Of a stretch of DNA of 64,000 nt, positions 52,434 through 61,612 are shown one piece after another; position 1 is the first letter of the stretch, and each line of letters starts with the position of its first letter. The notes under the pieces were generated by a model. It was given only the letters and a program-made list of their open reading frames with translations. It made no database searches and was not told where the DNA came from. The stretch covers positions 248,001 to 312,000 of the forward strand of contig JBAYTZ010000001.1 of the NCBI GenBank assembly GCA_041675285.1, given 5' to 3'. This DNA comes from Candidatus Delongbacteria bacterium (GTDB lineage: Bacteria > CAIWAD01). Position numbers and translations under genes: made by a program.

Positions 52434-52507
52434 AGCGTCGCACACGCCGTGTCGTGATCGCCGCGCTGCCGGCGCCGCGTCGCCCACGGGCCAAGTCAGG
52501 AAACCAG

Positions 52508-53584
52508 ATGGCAGCCATTCAACTGGAACGCCTCCGCAAGGTGTATCCCAACGGGTACGTCGCCGTGGAGACCTTCGACCTGGAAATCCGGGACGGCGAG
52601 TTCCTGGTGCTGGTAGGGCCGTCGGGCTGTGGCAAGTCCACCACCCTGCGGATGATCGCCGGGCTGGAGGAGGTCTCCTCGGGCCGGATCGTCATCGACG
52701 GCCGCGACGTCACCGAGATGGCTCCGGCGGACCGCGACATCGCCATGGTCTTCCAGAACTACGCCCTCTACCCGCACATGTCCGTGCGCGAGAACATGGC
52801 CTTCGGCCTGCGCATCCGGAAGCTCCCCGAGCGGGAAATCGACGCCCGCGTGGGACAGGCCGCGGAGATCCTGTCCGTGGAGTCCCTGCTGGAGCGCCGG
52901 CCGCGCGAGCTGTCCGGCGGCCAGCGTCAGCGCGTGGCCCTGGGCCGGGCCATCGTGCGCCAGCCCAAGGTCTTCCTCTTCGACGAGCCCCTCTCGAACC
53001 TGGACGCCAAGCTGCGCGTCCAGATGCGCACGGAGCTGGCCCGCCTGCACGCCCAGCTGGGCACCACCATGATTTACGTCACCCACGACCAGGTGGAGGC
53101 CATGACCCTGGGCGACCGCATCGTGGTCCTGCACAAGGGCGTGATCCAGCAGGTGGACACCCCCATGGCCCTCTACCAGCGGCCGGCCAACCGCTTCGTG
53201 GGGGGCTTCATCGGTTCGCCGGCGCTGAACGTGCTGCCCGGCGAGCTGCGCGCTGGCTGCTTCCGGCCCACGGGCTCCGAGCGCGATCTGCCCGTGGCCC
53301 CCGGGCTGCCCGAGGGGCCGGCCCTGCTGGGGCTGCGGCCCGAGGGTCTGGACCTGGATCCCGGGCTGCCCGCGCTGGGCGAGGTCAGCCTGGACGTGGT
53401 GGAACGGATGGGTCACGAGACCCTTGCCTATTTCCAGTTGTTCGGCCAGCCCTGTGTCGCCCGCCTGGCCCCCGACGCCACCCTGGCGATGGGCAAGCGC
53501 GTGACCCTGGGTCTCAAGCCGGCCGGTTGGCACCTCTTCGCCGCGGAGGGAGAACAGCGGCGTCTGAGCGGAACACAAGCATGA
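52508..53584 (+). CDS. MalK/MsmK/UgpC-type sugar ABC transporter ATPase
   Basis: ATG 52508, after AGGA, gives 358 residues. Walker A GPSGCGKST is at 37-45, followed by Q-loop MVFQNYALYPHM, signature ELSGGQRQRVALGRAI, Walker B VFLFDEPLSNLD and the switch-His region IYVTHDQVEAM. The C-terminal TOBE-type regulatory domain (about 240-358) is shorter and more Pro/Leu-rich than in MalK. No permease or binding-protein gene is adjacent, so it may serve distant transporters as MsmX-type ATPases do. Its place between starch hydrolases and a TonB receptor suggests uptake of maltodextrins. Confidence 0.85.
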   Translation: MAAIQLERLRKVYPNGYVAVETFDLEIRDGEFLVLVGPSGCGKSTTLRMIAGLEEVSSGRIVIDGRDVTEMAPADRDIAMVFQNYALYPHMSVRENMAFGLRIRKLPEREIDARVGQAAEILSVESLLERRPRELSGGQRQRVALGRAIVRQPKVFLFDEPLSNLDAKLRVQMRTELARLHAQLGTTMIYVTHDQVEAMTLGDRIVVLHKGVIQQVDTPMALYQRPANRFVGGFIGSPALNVLPGELRAGCFRPTGSERDLPVAPGLPEGPALLGLRPEGLDLDPGLPALGEVSLDVVERMGHETLAYFQLFGQPCVARLAPDATLAMGKRVTLGLKPAGWHLFAAEGEQRRLSGTQA

Positions 53585-53669
53585 CGTACCCACGCCGTGC
53601 CGGAACCGGATCCCGCCCGCGCCGCGGGCAGACCGGCCCCCGGGCGGCAGGACAAGCAGAGAGTCGCCG

Positions 53670-56510
53670 ATGAGAACCGCCATCCGCGTGTTGTGCAGCC
53701 TGCTGCTGCTGGCCCAGGCCTGGGCCGGCGTGACGGGCAAGATCACGGGCCAGGTGAAGGACCCCCAGGGTCAGCCCCTGCCCGGAGTGAACGTGGTCGT
53801 GCTGGGTCAGACCCGCGGCGCCGCCACGGACTTCGACGGGGAGTACTCCATCCTCAACGTGCCGCCGGGAACCTATACGCTGGTGTTCAGCAGCGTGGGC
53901 TACCGCGGCCTGCAGGTGGACAAGGTGGGCGTCAGCGTGGACCTGACCACGCGCCAGGACGCCACCCTGCAGGAGAGCATGGTGCAGGGCGAGACGGTGA
54001 CCATCGTGGCCGAGCGTTCGCTGGTCCAGGTGGACCAGACCTACAGCGCCAGCTACGTGGACGCCAACAAGCTCAAGAGCATGCCTGTGACCGAGCTCTC
54101 CCAGGTGGTCAGCCTGCAGGCGGGCGTGGTGGACGGCCACTTCCGCGGTGGCCGCTCGGGCGAGGTGCTCTACCTGGTGGACGGCATCCCCGTCACGGAC
54201 GTCTACGACGGCTCCCGCGGCGTGGACGTGCAGGTCTCCATGGTCCAGGAGCTGCAGGTGCTCTCGGGCACCTTCAACGCCGAGTACGGCCAGGCCATGA
54301 GCGGCGTGGTCAACACGGTGACGCGCGACGCCGGCGACAAGCCCGACGTCACGGTGAGCGGCTGGCTGGGCGACTACGTCAGCAACCACAAAAAGCAGTT
54401 CTACAACATCGACGAGCTGGATCCCCTCAACCTCTCCAACGTCGAGCTGGGCTTCTCCTCGCCCACGCCGCTGCCCTGGCTGAGCGTGAACGGCAGCCTG
54501 CGCTACTCGGACAACAACGGCTGGCAGCAGGGCCGGCGCCTGTTCAGCCCCCAGGAGCAGATCGGCGCCTGGGAGTCCGACGGCGTGCCCTACCGCTTCT
54601 TCAACGCCAGCGAGGTCATGGGCTTCCAGATGGACGACATGTTCGGCGGCCACTTCTTCCTGGTGGACGCGCTGATGGACAGCGCCTTCACGGCCACCAT
54701 CCAGCAGGGCTTCTATCCGATGGAGGACGCGGCGGACAGCGCGGTCGTCCAGTCCGTGCTGGAGTGGGCCGACGGCCGCAGCCGCCAGCTCTATGAATCG
54801 GCCTCGGGGGACGGCGAGGACGTGCCCATGGACGTGGAGGTCAAGCGCAGCGCGCAGCTCAAGTTGCGGGCCGACCTGGGCCCGGGCAGCGTGCTGCGCG
54901 CCATGTGGCTGGGCAGCGACCGCAGCTACCAGGAGTACAGCCACAGCTGGCGCTACACGCCCGACGGCCGCCTGCGGCGTTACAGCCGCAGCCAGCTGCT
55001 CAGCCTGAAGTGGGACAAGGTGCTGAACCCGGAGACCTTCATGGACCTGGCCCTCAGCCAGACCCTGAACACCTACAACCACCGGCTCTACAGCAGCATC
55101 ATGGATTCGCGCTATCGCTCGGACGAGTGGTTCCCGGCGGAGAGCGGCTTCTACTACTACACGTTCAACGAGGCGGACCCGCAGAACCCCGTCCGCTATC
55201 CCGACGACGTCTACGTGGGCTTCGCCCAGATGGGCGGCACGGAGAACGAGCACTTCGAGCGCCGCACGGACACCTGGGATTTGAAGGGCAACCTCAGCCG
55301 GCAGTGGGGCAAGCGCCACCTCTGGAAGGGTGGCTTCGAGTTGCGCAGCCACCGGCTGATCTTCGACCAGCGCAGCGTGAGCTTCAACGGGGACCAGATC
55401 GTCGCCCCCCAGGGCGCCAACGACAACCGCTACACGCGCTATCCCTGGGAGGCCTCGACCTACCTCCAGGACAAAATCGAGTTCAGCGACGTGACGGTGA
55501 ACGCGGGCGTGCGCCTGGACGTCTTCGACGCCAACGCCAGCCTGCCCGCCGACCTGCGCGACCCCACCAACGCGACCCTGGGCCGGGACGAGATCGCGCC
55601 CAAGTGGCAGCTCAGCCCGCGCCTGGCCATCGCCTACGTGGTCTCGGAGAACGGCGTGCTGCACTTCAGCTACGGGCACTTCTTCCAGCGCCCGGCCTTC
55701 GACGTCCTTTACCAGAACCCGGACTTCGAGCTCACCGGCCTGAACACGGTGGTGGGCAACCCGGACCTGGACGTGGAGCGCACGGTGCAGTACGAGATCG
55801 GCCTGCAGCAGAAACTGGGCGAGGACGTGGCGCTGGAACTGAGCTTCTACAGCCGCGACATCCGCGACCTGGTCTCCACCGACCTGCAGATCGAGACCAT
55901 CAACGTGGACAAGTACTACATGTACACCAACCGCGACTTCGGCAACATCAAGGGCTTCGTGCTCAGTCTGGACAAGCGCTACCAGGGCGGCTTCAGCGCC
56001 GGCCTGGACTACACGTTCCAGGTGGCCGAGGCCAACGCCTCCAGCGCCGACGCCGCGCGCAACGCCGTGGAGGCGGGCAAGGAGGTCAACAAGTACCTCA
56101 TCCCGCTCAACTGGGACCGCCGGCACACGCTCAACGGCAACATCTCGCTGGACCGCGGCGGGATCTGGGGCCTGAGCCTGCTGGGCAGCTACGGCAGCGG
56201 CCTGCCCTACACGCCCACGCCCAAGAGCGAGGACCTGGTGGTGGGCCTGCTGGAGAACAGCGGGCGCAAGCCGACCTACGTCAACTTCGACTTCTCCGGC
56301 TACTGGAACGTCCTGAAGTCGCCGGACCTCCAGCTCAACATCCAGGTCAAGAACCTGCTGGACCGCCTGAACGAGAACAACGTGTTCGCCCGGACGGGGC
56401 GCGCGGGCTACGACATCGACTGGCAGGACACCCAGTCGCAGCTGGTGGTGGATCCCGGCAACTACTCGCGTCCGCGGGAAGTCATCCTGGGCTTCCGCCT
56501 GTCCCTGTAG
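53670..56510 (+). CDS. TonB-dependent receptor with carboxypeptidase-regulatory-like domain
   Basis: The 946-residue protein has a signal peptide (1-19), then a carboxypeptidase-regulatory-like beta domain (about 24-110; GQVKDPQGQPLPGVNVVV, then DFDGEYSILNVPPGTYTL). A plug domain at about 115-215 (LYLVDGIPVTDVYDG, NAEYGQAMSGVVN) and a 22-strand-type barrel ending YSRPREVILGFRLSL complete it. It should import a bulky ligand across the outer membrane with TonB energy. No SusD-like partner is visible next to it. The 85-base gap upstream shows no clear element. Confidence 0.87.
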   Translation: MRTAIRVLCSLLLLAQAWAGVTGKITGQVKDPQGQPLPGVNVVVLGQTRGAATDFDGEYSILNVPPGTYTLVFSSVGYRGLQVDKVGVSVDLTTRQDATLQESMVQGETVTIVAERSLVQVDQTYSASYVDANKLKSMPVTELSQVVSLQAGVVDGHFRGGRSGEVLYLVDGIPVTDVYDGSRGVDVQVSMVQELQVLSGTFNAEYGQAMSGVVNTVTRDAGDKPDVTVSGWLGDYVSNHKKQFYNIDELDPLNLSNVELGFSSPTPLPWLSVNGSLRYSDNNGWQQGRRLFSPQEQIGAWESDGVPYRFFNASEVMGFQMDDMFGGHFFLVDALMDSAFTATIQQGFYPMEDAADSAVVQSVLEWADGRSRQLYESASGDGEDVPMDVEVKRSAQLKLRADLGPGSVLRAMWLGSDRSYQEYSHSWRYTPDGRLRRYSRSQLLSLKWDKVLNPETFMDLALSQTLNTYNHRLYSSIMDSRYRSDEWFPAESGFYYYTFNEADPQNPVRYPDDVYVGFAQMGGTENEHFERRTDTWDLKGNLSRQWGKRHLWKGGFELRSHRLIFDQRSVSFNGDQIVAPQGANDNRYTRYPWEASTYLQDKIEFSDVTVNAGVRLDVFDANASLPADLRDPTNATLGRDEIAPKWQLSPRLAIAYVVSENGVLHFSYGHFFQRPAFDVLYQNPDFELTGLNTVVGNPDLDVERTVQYEIGLQQKLGEDVALELSFYSRDIRDLVSTDLQIETINVDKYYMYTNRDFGNIKGFVLSLDKRYQGGFSAGLDYTFQVAEANASSADAARNAVEAGKEVNKYLIPLNWDRRHTLNGNISLDRGGIWGLSLLGSYGSGLPYTPTPKSEDLVVGLLENSGRKPTYVNFDFSGYWNVLKSPDLQLNIQVKNLLDRLNENNVFARTGRAGYDIDWQDTQSQLVVDPGNYSRPREVILGFRLSL

Positions 56511-56552
56511 CACGGCGCACGGCCTTCAACCTCGAACGGCGAGAGGATTTAC

Positions 56553-59500
56553 ATGCAGCGCACCCTCATCCTCCTGATCCTGGCCGGCGGCCTGGTCCGG
56601 CTCACCCCCGCGGCCTGGTACGACGACATCTGGTCCAGTCCGGAGGCCAAGAAGAAGAACCTGCACTCGGGCAACCTGGTGCAGACGACCTTTTACAACA
56701 CCGGTCTGGTGGGCCGCGTGGGCGCCGAGTACTCCTTCGAGTGGCCCAAGGGCACGGGGGACGAGTACATCGGCGACATCTCCATCTGCGTGGGCGTGGA
56801 GTACTTCAACAAGCTCCTCAACAAGCCCGTCCGCAGCGTGGCCGTCACCCAGAGCCCGGCCCGCGGGCGCGACGAGGTGAACCCGGCCAACCCGGCCGAG
56901 TACTGGACCTTCATGCCCCTGCCGGGCTTCGCCAACCCGGAGACCACCCTGGTGGGCATGAGCCACCAGCGCCTCTCCTGGCCCGACGTCTGGCCGGACA
57001 AGGGCTGGCCGGGCTCGTGGAACGGCTACTTCGGGCGCGACGTGAACAACGCCGACCAGGAGAGCTACTTCTGGGTGGACGACAGCCGCGACCGGGAGTT
57101 CCTGGGCACCCAGTGGGCATTCCGTGACACGGTGGAGACCTACTTCCCCGGCCTCTGGGCCCAGACCTTCCCCGGCGAGCCGGACTCCATGCTGGTGCCG
57201 CGCATCCAGCCCTGGGCGGACGACACGACCCACGCCGGCCTGGGCCTCAAGGTGGCCGTGCGCGGCTTCCAGTGGTCCCACGCGCTGGCCGAGGACGTCA
57301 CCTTCTGGCTCTACGACATCACCAACACCAGCGAGATCGACTACGACAAGGTGGCCTTCGGCATGGTCTGCGGAACCCTGGTGGGCGGCGACGGCGACTC
57401 GGGCGACGACGTGAACCAGTTCTCGCGCGACGACGAATTCACCTACACCGAGGACTTCGACGACCGCGGCGCCAGCGGCTGGACGCCCGTCCACCCCGGC
57501 GTGCGCAACGTGGGCATCGTGGGCTACGCCTTCCTCGAGAGCCCGGGCAACTCGGTGGACTGGCTGGACAACGACGGCGACAGCCGGGCCACGGATCTGC
57601 CGCGCCTGACCCTGGACCGGCTGGCGGCCTGGGTGGACACCACCAGCGTGCTGGCCGCCGACCAGGTGGTGGTGGCCATCGACTACAACGATCCGCTCTA
57701 CCCGCGCCATCTGGTGCGCGTGCCTGTCCCCAGCGTGCCGCCCCAGGCCGCGGACACCCTGGTGCTGACCTGGCGCAACCTCGAGATCCCGATCTACGCG
57801 GGCAAGGTCGTGCGCGAGGATCCCAGCAACCTGGTGGACGACAACTTCAACGGCGTCATCGACGAGAGCGACGCCTACCTGGACGCCGTCTACGTGGACT
57901 GGACCCTGCTGGGCCTGAGCGAGCCCGCCGCGGGCTCGACGGAGATGGTGGAGGTGCCGCTGGCCCTGCTGCAGGAGTACGACCTGCTGGTGGACGAGCG
58001 CCGGGACGACGGCCTGGACAACGACGGCGACTGGAACGCCGAGTTCGACGACGTGGGCGGCGACGGCCAGCCGGTCACCGGTGACACGGGGGAGAACGAC
58101 GGGCTGCCCACCGCGGGCGAGCCGCACTACGACGCCCTGGACATCACCGAGAGCGACCAGCTGGGCCTGACCTCCTTCAACGAGTTCACCTTCAGCGAAT
58201 TCTCCAGCCGCAACGACGACGACATCTGGCTGCGCATGGTGCCCGGCGAGTTCGACAGCACGGCGGGCGCCCCGGCGGACCACGACTTCCTCTACGGCGC
58301 CGGCTACTTCCCGCTGCGCTCGGGCGAGACCCAGCGCATCAGCCTGGCCGTGGTCTTCGGCGAATCCCGGGATGACATCTTCGGCAACCTGGCCACGGTC
58401 CGGACCATCTACAACGAGAACTACAACTTCATCCAGCCCCCCAGCAAGCCGGCCGTGCAGGCCGTGCCCGGCGACGGCCGCGTGACCCTCTACTGGGACG
58501 ATCGCGCCGAGCGCAGCGTGGACCGGATCAGCCACCTGCGCGACTTCGAGGGCTACCGCATTTACCGCGCCACGGACCCGGGCTTCCTGGACACCTACAA
58601 CATCACCGACGGCCGGGGCAACGCGGCCTCGTTCTCGCCGGTGGCCCAGTTCGACCTGATCAACGAGGTGGAGGGCTTCTTCCCCATCGCGCTGAACGGC
58701 ACGCAGTACTACCTGGGCAGCAACAGCGGCCTGGTGCACAGTTGGACGGACACCACGGCGGTCAACGGCCAGAACTACTTCTACGCCGTCGCGGCCTATG
58801 ACCGGGGCGATCCGGAGTCCGGCTTCCTGCCCGCGGAGACGGCCAAGCAGGCCAGCATCGACGCCGCGGGCCGCGTGACCCTGGACGTCAACACGGTCTA
58901 CGTCAGCGCCGCCGCCGCCGCCTCCGGCTACCAGCCCGGGCTGGTGCAAGAGGAGGCCGAGCACCTGAGCGGCAGCGCCACGGGCGGCGTCATCCCCGAG
59001 ATCGTGGACGAAACCCGGCTGGTGGACGGCGCGCGCTACCAGGTCAGCATCCTGGCCGACACCACGGCGCGCATCCAGGACGTGCTGGGCTGGCAGTACA
59101 CGGCCTGGCAACCGGACACGACCTTCATCTGGAACGCGGACATCGGCGGCTACGTGGCCCACATCGACAGCGTGGGCTACGATTCCACCCGCGTCCTGCT
59201 GGGCGAGGTGATCGTGCCGGCCTTCGCGTTCTCCATGCGCCGGGACGGGATGGAGCCGGTCATGGAGAGCTTCCCGATCAACACCGACACGCCGCAGCAG
59301 TCGCTGACCTACTCGGGCGTGGACGTGGACTTCTTCAGCGCCCGGCGCCTGGACACCGGCGACACGCTCCACGTGCGCGTGCGGCTGGACACCGGCGACA
59401 CCCTGCGCGCCGACGGCGAGTTCGACTTCGATTTCGATCAGGGCAAGGTGATCTACACGCCGGAGTTCCTGGCCGGCGTGCCCGCCGGGCTGGTGGAGGT

Positions 59501-60548
59501 GCTGTTCTACTACCGGCACAACCTGGTCCACAAGCACCTGGTGCCCAACCTGACGGGCTACGCCACCGTGGTCCAGGCCTACGATCCGGTGGTGGAGGGC
59601 CTGCGCCTGCGCTTCCAGAACGACTGGTTCCTCCAGGCGGACCCGACCTTAAGCGGCTGGCAGGACGCGCCGGCCAACATGCTGCCCTGGACCCTCAGGA
59701 CCGTGACCATGCTGGACAACAGCGCGGGCTTCACGCGGGAATTCACGGGCACGGCGCTGCCCCGCGACTACCGGATGGAATTCGTGGGCGAGGAAGCGGG
59801 CAGCGTCAGCCTGTCCCCCGCCCTCTTCCCGGACCAGAGCATGAACACGCTGTTGCCGCGCATCGTGCCCAGCCTGCAGACCAACTACCGCATCTGGGAC
59901 ATCACCGATCCCGACGCGCCCCAGCCCGTGGAGTTCTGGGTCTACAACCCGAACCTCAACCAGGGACCGCCGCCCTTCGGCCGCAACACGACGGACTCCT
60001 TCGAGTACCGCGACTTCATCCTGCTGGCGGCGGACGATCCCGCCCACCCGGGCACGCGGCTGGTCAGCTGGGCCTTCGGCGTGGCCGTGGACATCCCCAC
60101 CAACCGGATCGGGGACTACACCCTGCCCGCGGCGGGGGACCGCTACACGGCCGTCACCAAGAAACCCTTCACGGATGAGGACCGCTACGCCGTGGACGTG
60201 GCGGCGCCTTCCTACAGCCTGGCCCAGGCCGCGCGCGAACTGTCCCGCGTGCGCGTGGTGCCCAATCCCTACCTGGCCACCGCGGAGTGGGAGCCCAAGC
60301 CCATCAAGGGCAACCGCGGGGACCGCAAGATCCAGTTCACCCATCTGCCGCCCACGGCCACAGTGCGCATCTACACGGTGCGCGGCGAGCTGGTGGCCAC
60401 CCTGCACCACGACTCGGAGGCCTGGGACGGCAGCCTGGACTGGAACCTGAAGAGCAGCGAAGGCCTGGACGTGGCCTACGGCATGTACATGTACCACGTG
60501 GACAGCCCGGCCGGCGAGAAGACGGGCAAGTTCGCCCTGATCAAGTAG
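56553..60548 (+). CDS. Large secreted protein with fibronectin-like domain and FlgD-like sorting domain, function unknown
   Basis: The 1331-residue protein has a signal peptide (to about 20) but no recognised enzyme motif. Its middle holds several Asp/Asn/Gly-rich loops (DNDGDSRATD, DDNFNGVIDESD, DNDGDWNAEFDD) like calcium-binding dockerin or thrombospondin-3 repeats. A fibronectin III-like segment starts PPSKPAVQAVPGDGRVTLYW and contains GYRIYRATD. The end, RVVPNPYLATAEWEP through KFALIK, is a variant sorting domain with NPY in place of NPF. Lying between a TonB receptor and a PorV/PorQ barrel, it may be a surface component working with them. Confidence 0.7.
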   Translation: MQRTLILLILAGGLVRLTPAAWYDDIWSSPEAKKKNLHSGNLVQTTFYNTGLVGRVGAEYSFEWPKGTGDEYIGDISICVGVEYFNKLLNKPVRSVAVTQSPARGRDEVNPANPAEYWTFMPLPGFANPETTLVGMSHQRLSWPDVWPDKGWPGSWNGYFGRDVNNADQESYFWVDDSRDREFLGTQWAFRDTVETYFPGLWAQTFPGEPDSMLVPRIQPWADDTTHAGLGLKVAVRGFQWSHALAEDVTFWLYDITNTSEIDYDKVAFGMVCGTLVGGDGDSGDDVNQFSRDDEFTYTEDFDDRGASGWTPVHPGVRNVGIVGYAFLESPGNSVDWLDNDGDSRATDLPRLTLDRLAAWVDTTSVLAADQVVVAIDYNDPLYPRHLVRVPVPSVPPQAADTLVLTWRNLEIPIYAGKVVREDPSNLVDDNFNGVIDESDAYLDAVYVDWTLLGLSEPAAGSTEMVEVPLALLQEYDLLVDERRDDGLDNDGDWNAEFDDVGGDGQPVTGDTGENDGLPTAGEPHYDALDITESDQLGLTSFNEFTFSEFSSRNDDDIWLRMVPGEFDSTAGAPADHDFLYGAGYFPLRSGETQRISLAVVFGESRDDIFGNLATVRTIYNENYNFIQPPSKPAVQAVPGDGRVTLYWDDRAERSVDRISHLRDFEGYRIYRATDPGFLDTYNITDGRGNAASFSPVAQFDLINEVEGFFPIALNGTQYYLGSNSGLVHSWTDTTAVNGQNYFYAVAAYDRGDPESGFLPAETAKQASIDAAGRVTLDVNTVYVSAAAAASGYQPGLVQEEAEHLSGSATGGVIPEIVDETRLVDGARYQVSILADTTARIQDVLGWQYTAWQPDTTFIWNADIGGYVAHIDSVGYDSTRVLLGEVIVPAFAFSMRRDGMEPVMESFPINTDTPQQSLTYSGVDVDFFSARRLDTGDTLHVRVRLDTGDTLRADGEFDFDFDQGKVIYTPEFLAGVPAGLVEVLFYYRHNLVHKHLVPNLTGYATVVQAYDPVVEGLRLRFQNDWFLQADPTLSGWQDAPANMLPWTLRTVTMLDNSAGFTREFTGTALPRDYRMEFVGEEAGSVSLSPALFPDQSMNTLLPRIVPSLQTNYRIWDITDPDAPQPVEFWVYNPNLNQGPPPFGRNTTDSFEYRDFILLAADDPAHPGTRLVSWAFGVAVDIPTNRIGDYTLPAAGDRYTAVTKKPFTDEDRYAVDVAAPSYSLAQAARELSRVRVVPNPYLATAEWEPKPIKGNRGDRKIQFTHLPPTATVRIYTVRGELVATLHHDSEAWDGSLDWNLKSSEGLDVAYGMYMYHVDSPAGEKTGKFALIK

Positions 60549-60558
60549 GAGGCCCACC

Positions 60559-61578
60559 ATGCGCGCACTGATTGGCTTGACGGCGCTGCTGGGCGGCGCT
60601 TTGGCGGCGGGTCCCGCGCTGGCGGTGAGCCGCGTGGGCACCACGGCCGCGGCTTTCCTGGGCATCGGCGTGGGCGGACGGTCCCTGGGCATGGGCGGCA
60701 CGGGCACGGCGTCCGTCAACGACGCCTCCTGCCTGTATTGGAACCCCGCCGCGGCGGTGAACCTCCAGGGCAACGAGGCCCTGTTGGTGAAGACCAATTG
60801 GCTGGTGGACACGGACCTGCATTACCTGGGCATCGTCTCGCCCTTGAGCGAGAACCTGGTGGTGGGCCTCTCGGCCACCTACCTGGACTACGGGGACGAG
60901 GAAGTGACCACCCTGGCCGAGCAGGACGGCACGGGCGAGTTCTACGAGGCCAGCGACCTGGCGCTGGGCGTCAGCCTGGCGCTGCGCATGACTGACCGCT
61001 TCAGCTTCGGCGCCACGGCCAAACTGGTGCAGACCAAGATCTGGCACAGCAGCGCCTCCAGCGTGGCCTTCGACGTGGGCACCCTCTATCGGACGGGGTT
61101 CCGCGACATGCTGCTGGGCATGAGCATCCAGCACGCCGGCCTGAACATGGAGATGGCGGGCACCGACCTTTTGCTGGGACACGACATGGACGAGACGGAG
61201 AACGGCGACAACCCTGCCGTGCCCGTCAACCTGGACGTCTACCGATGGCCCCTGCCCATCACCTTCCGCATCGGCGCGGAATTGCCTGTCTACGAAAGCC
61301 CGGAACACTCCCTCGTGCTGGCGGCGGACGCCGTCCACGGCGTGGACCGGGCCTCCGAATCCGTGTCCCTGGGCACGGAGTACAGCTTCCGCGAGCGCTT
61401 CCAGCTCCGCGGTGGTTATCGCGACCTGTTTCTGCATGATCGGGAGGGCGGTCTTGCCTTGGGAGCCGGATTCACCTATCCTTTGGGGGCAGGCAGTCGC
61501 CTGCAGGTGGACGCTTCCTGGGAGGACTACGGCCGGCTGGATTCCGTCCTGCGCTACAGCCTGGCCTTCCGCTGGTAA
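60559..61578 (+). CDS. PorV/PorQ-family outer-membrane beta-barrel protein (second copy)
   Basis: ATG 60559 follows AGGAGG and gives 339 residues with a signal peptide (1 to about 22). FLGIGVGGRSLGMGGTGTAS and ASCLYWNPAAAVNLQG are the family hallmark, closer to typical PorV/UPF0164 proteins than the first copy at 43397. Strands continue to the aromatic C-terminus LRYSLAFRW. It lies ten bases after the 1331-residue cargo-like protein, so both are probably co-expressed. It may carry that protein or the downstream starch-binding-like protein to the surface. Confidence 0.85.
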   Translation: MRALIGLTALLGGALAAGPALAVSRVGTTAAAFLGIGVGGRSLGMGGTGTASVNDASCLYWNPAAAVNLQGNEALLVKTNWLVDTDLHYLGIVSPLSENLVVGLSATYLDYGDEEVTTLAEQDGTGEFYEASDLALGVSLALRMTDRFSFGATAKLVQTKIWHSSASSVAFDVGTLYRTGFRDMLLGMSIQHAGLNMEMAGTDLLLGHDMDETENGDNPAVPVNLDVYRWPLPITFRIGAELPVYESPEHSLVLAADAVHGVDRASESVSLGTEYSFRERFQLRGGYRDLFLHDREGGLALGAGFTYPLGAGSRLQVDASWEDYGRLDSVLRYSLAFRW

Positions 61579-61612
61579 TCCTTGAACGTTCCAATTCTGA
61601 GGAGAGAGTGAC

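Noticed and set aside
53514..59537. Two open frames of about 1000 codons on the minus strand
   Set aside because: They lie opposite the TonB receptor and the 1331-residue protein and are Val/Ala/His-rich antisense translations.
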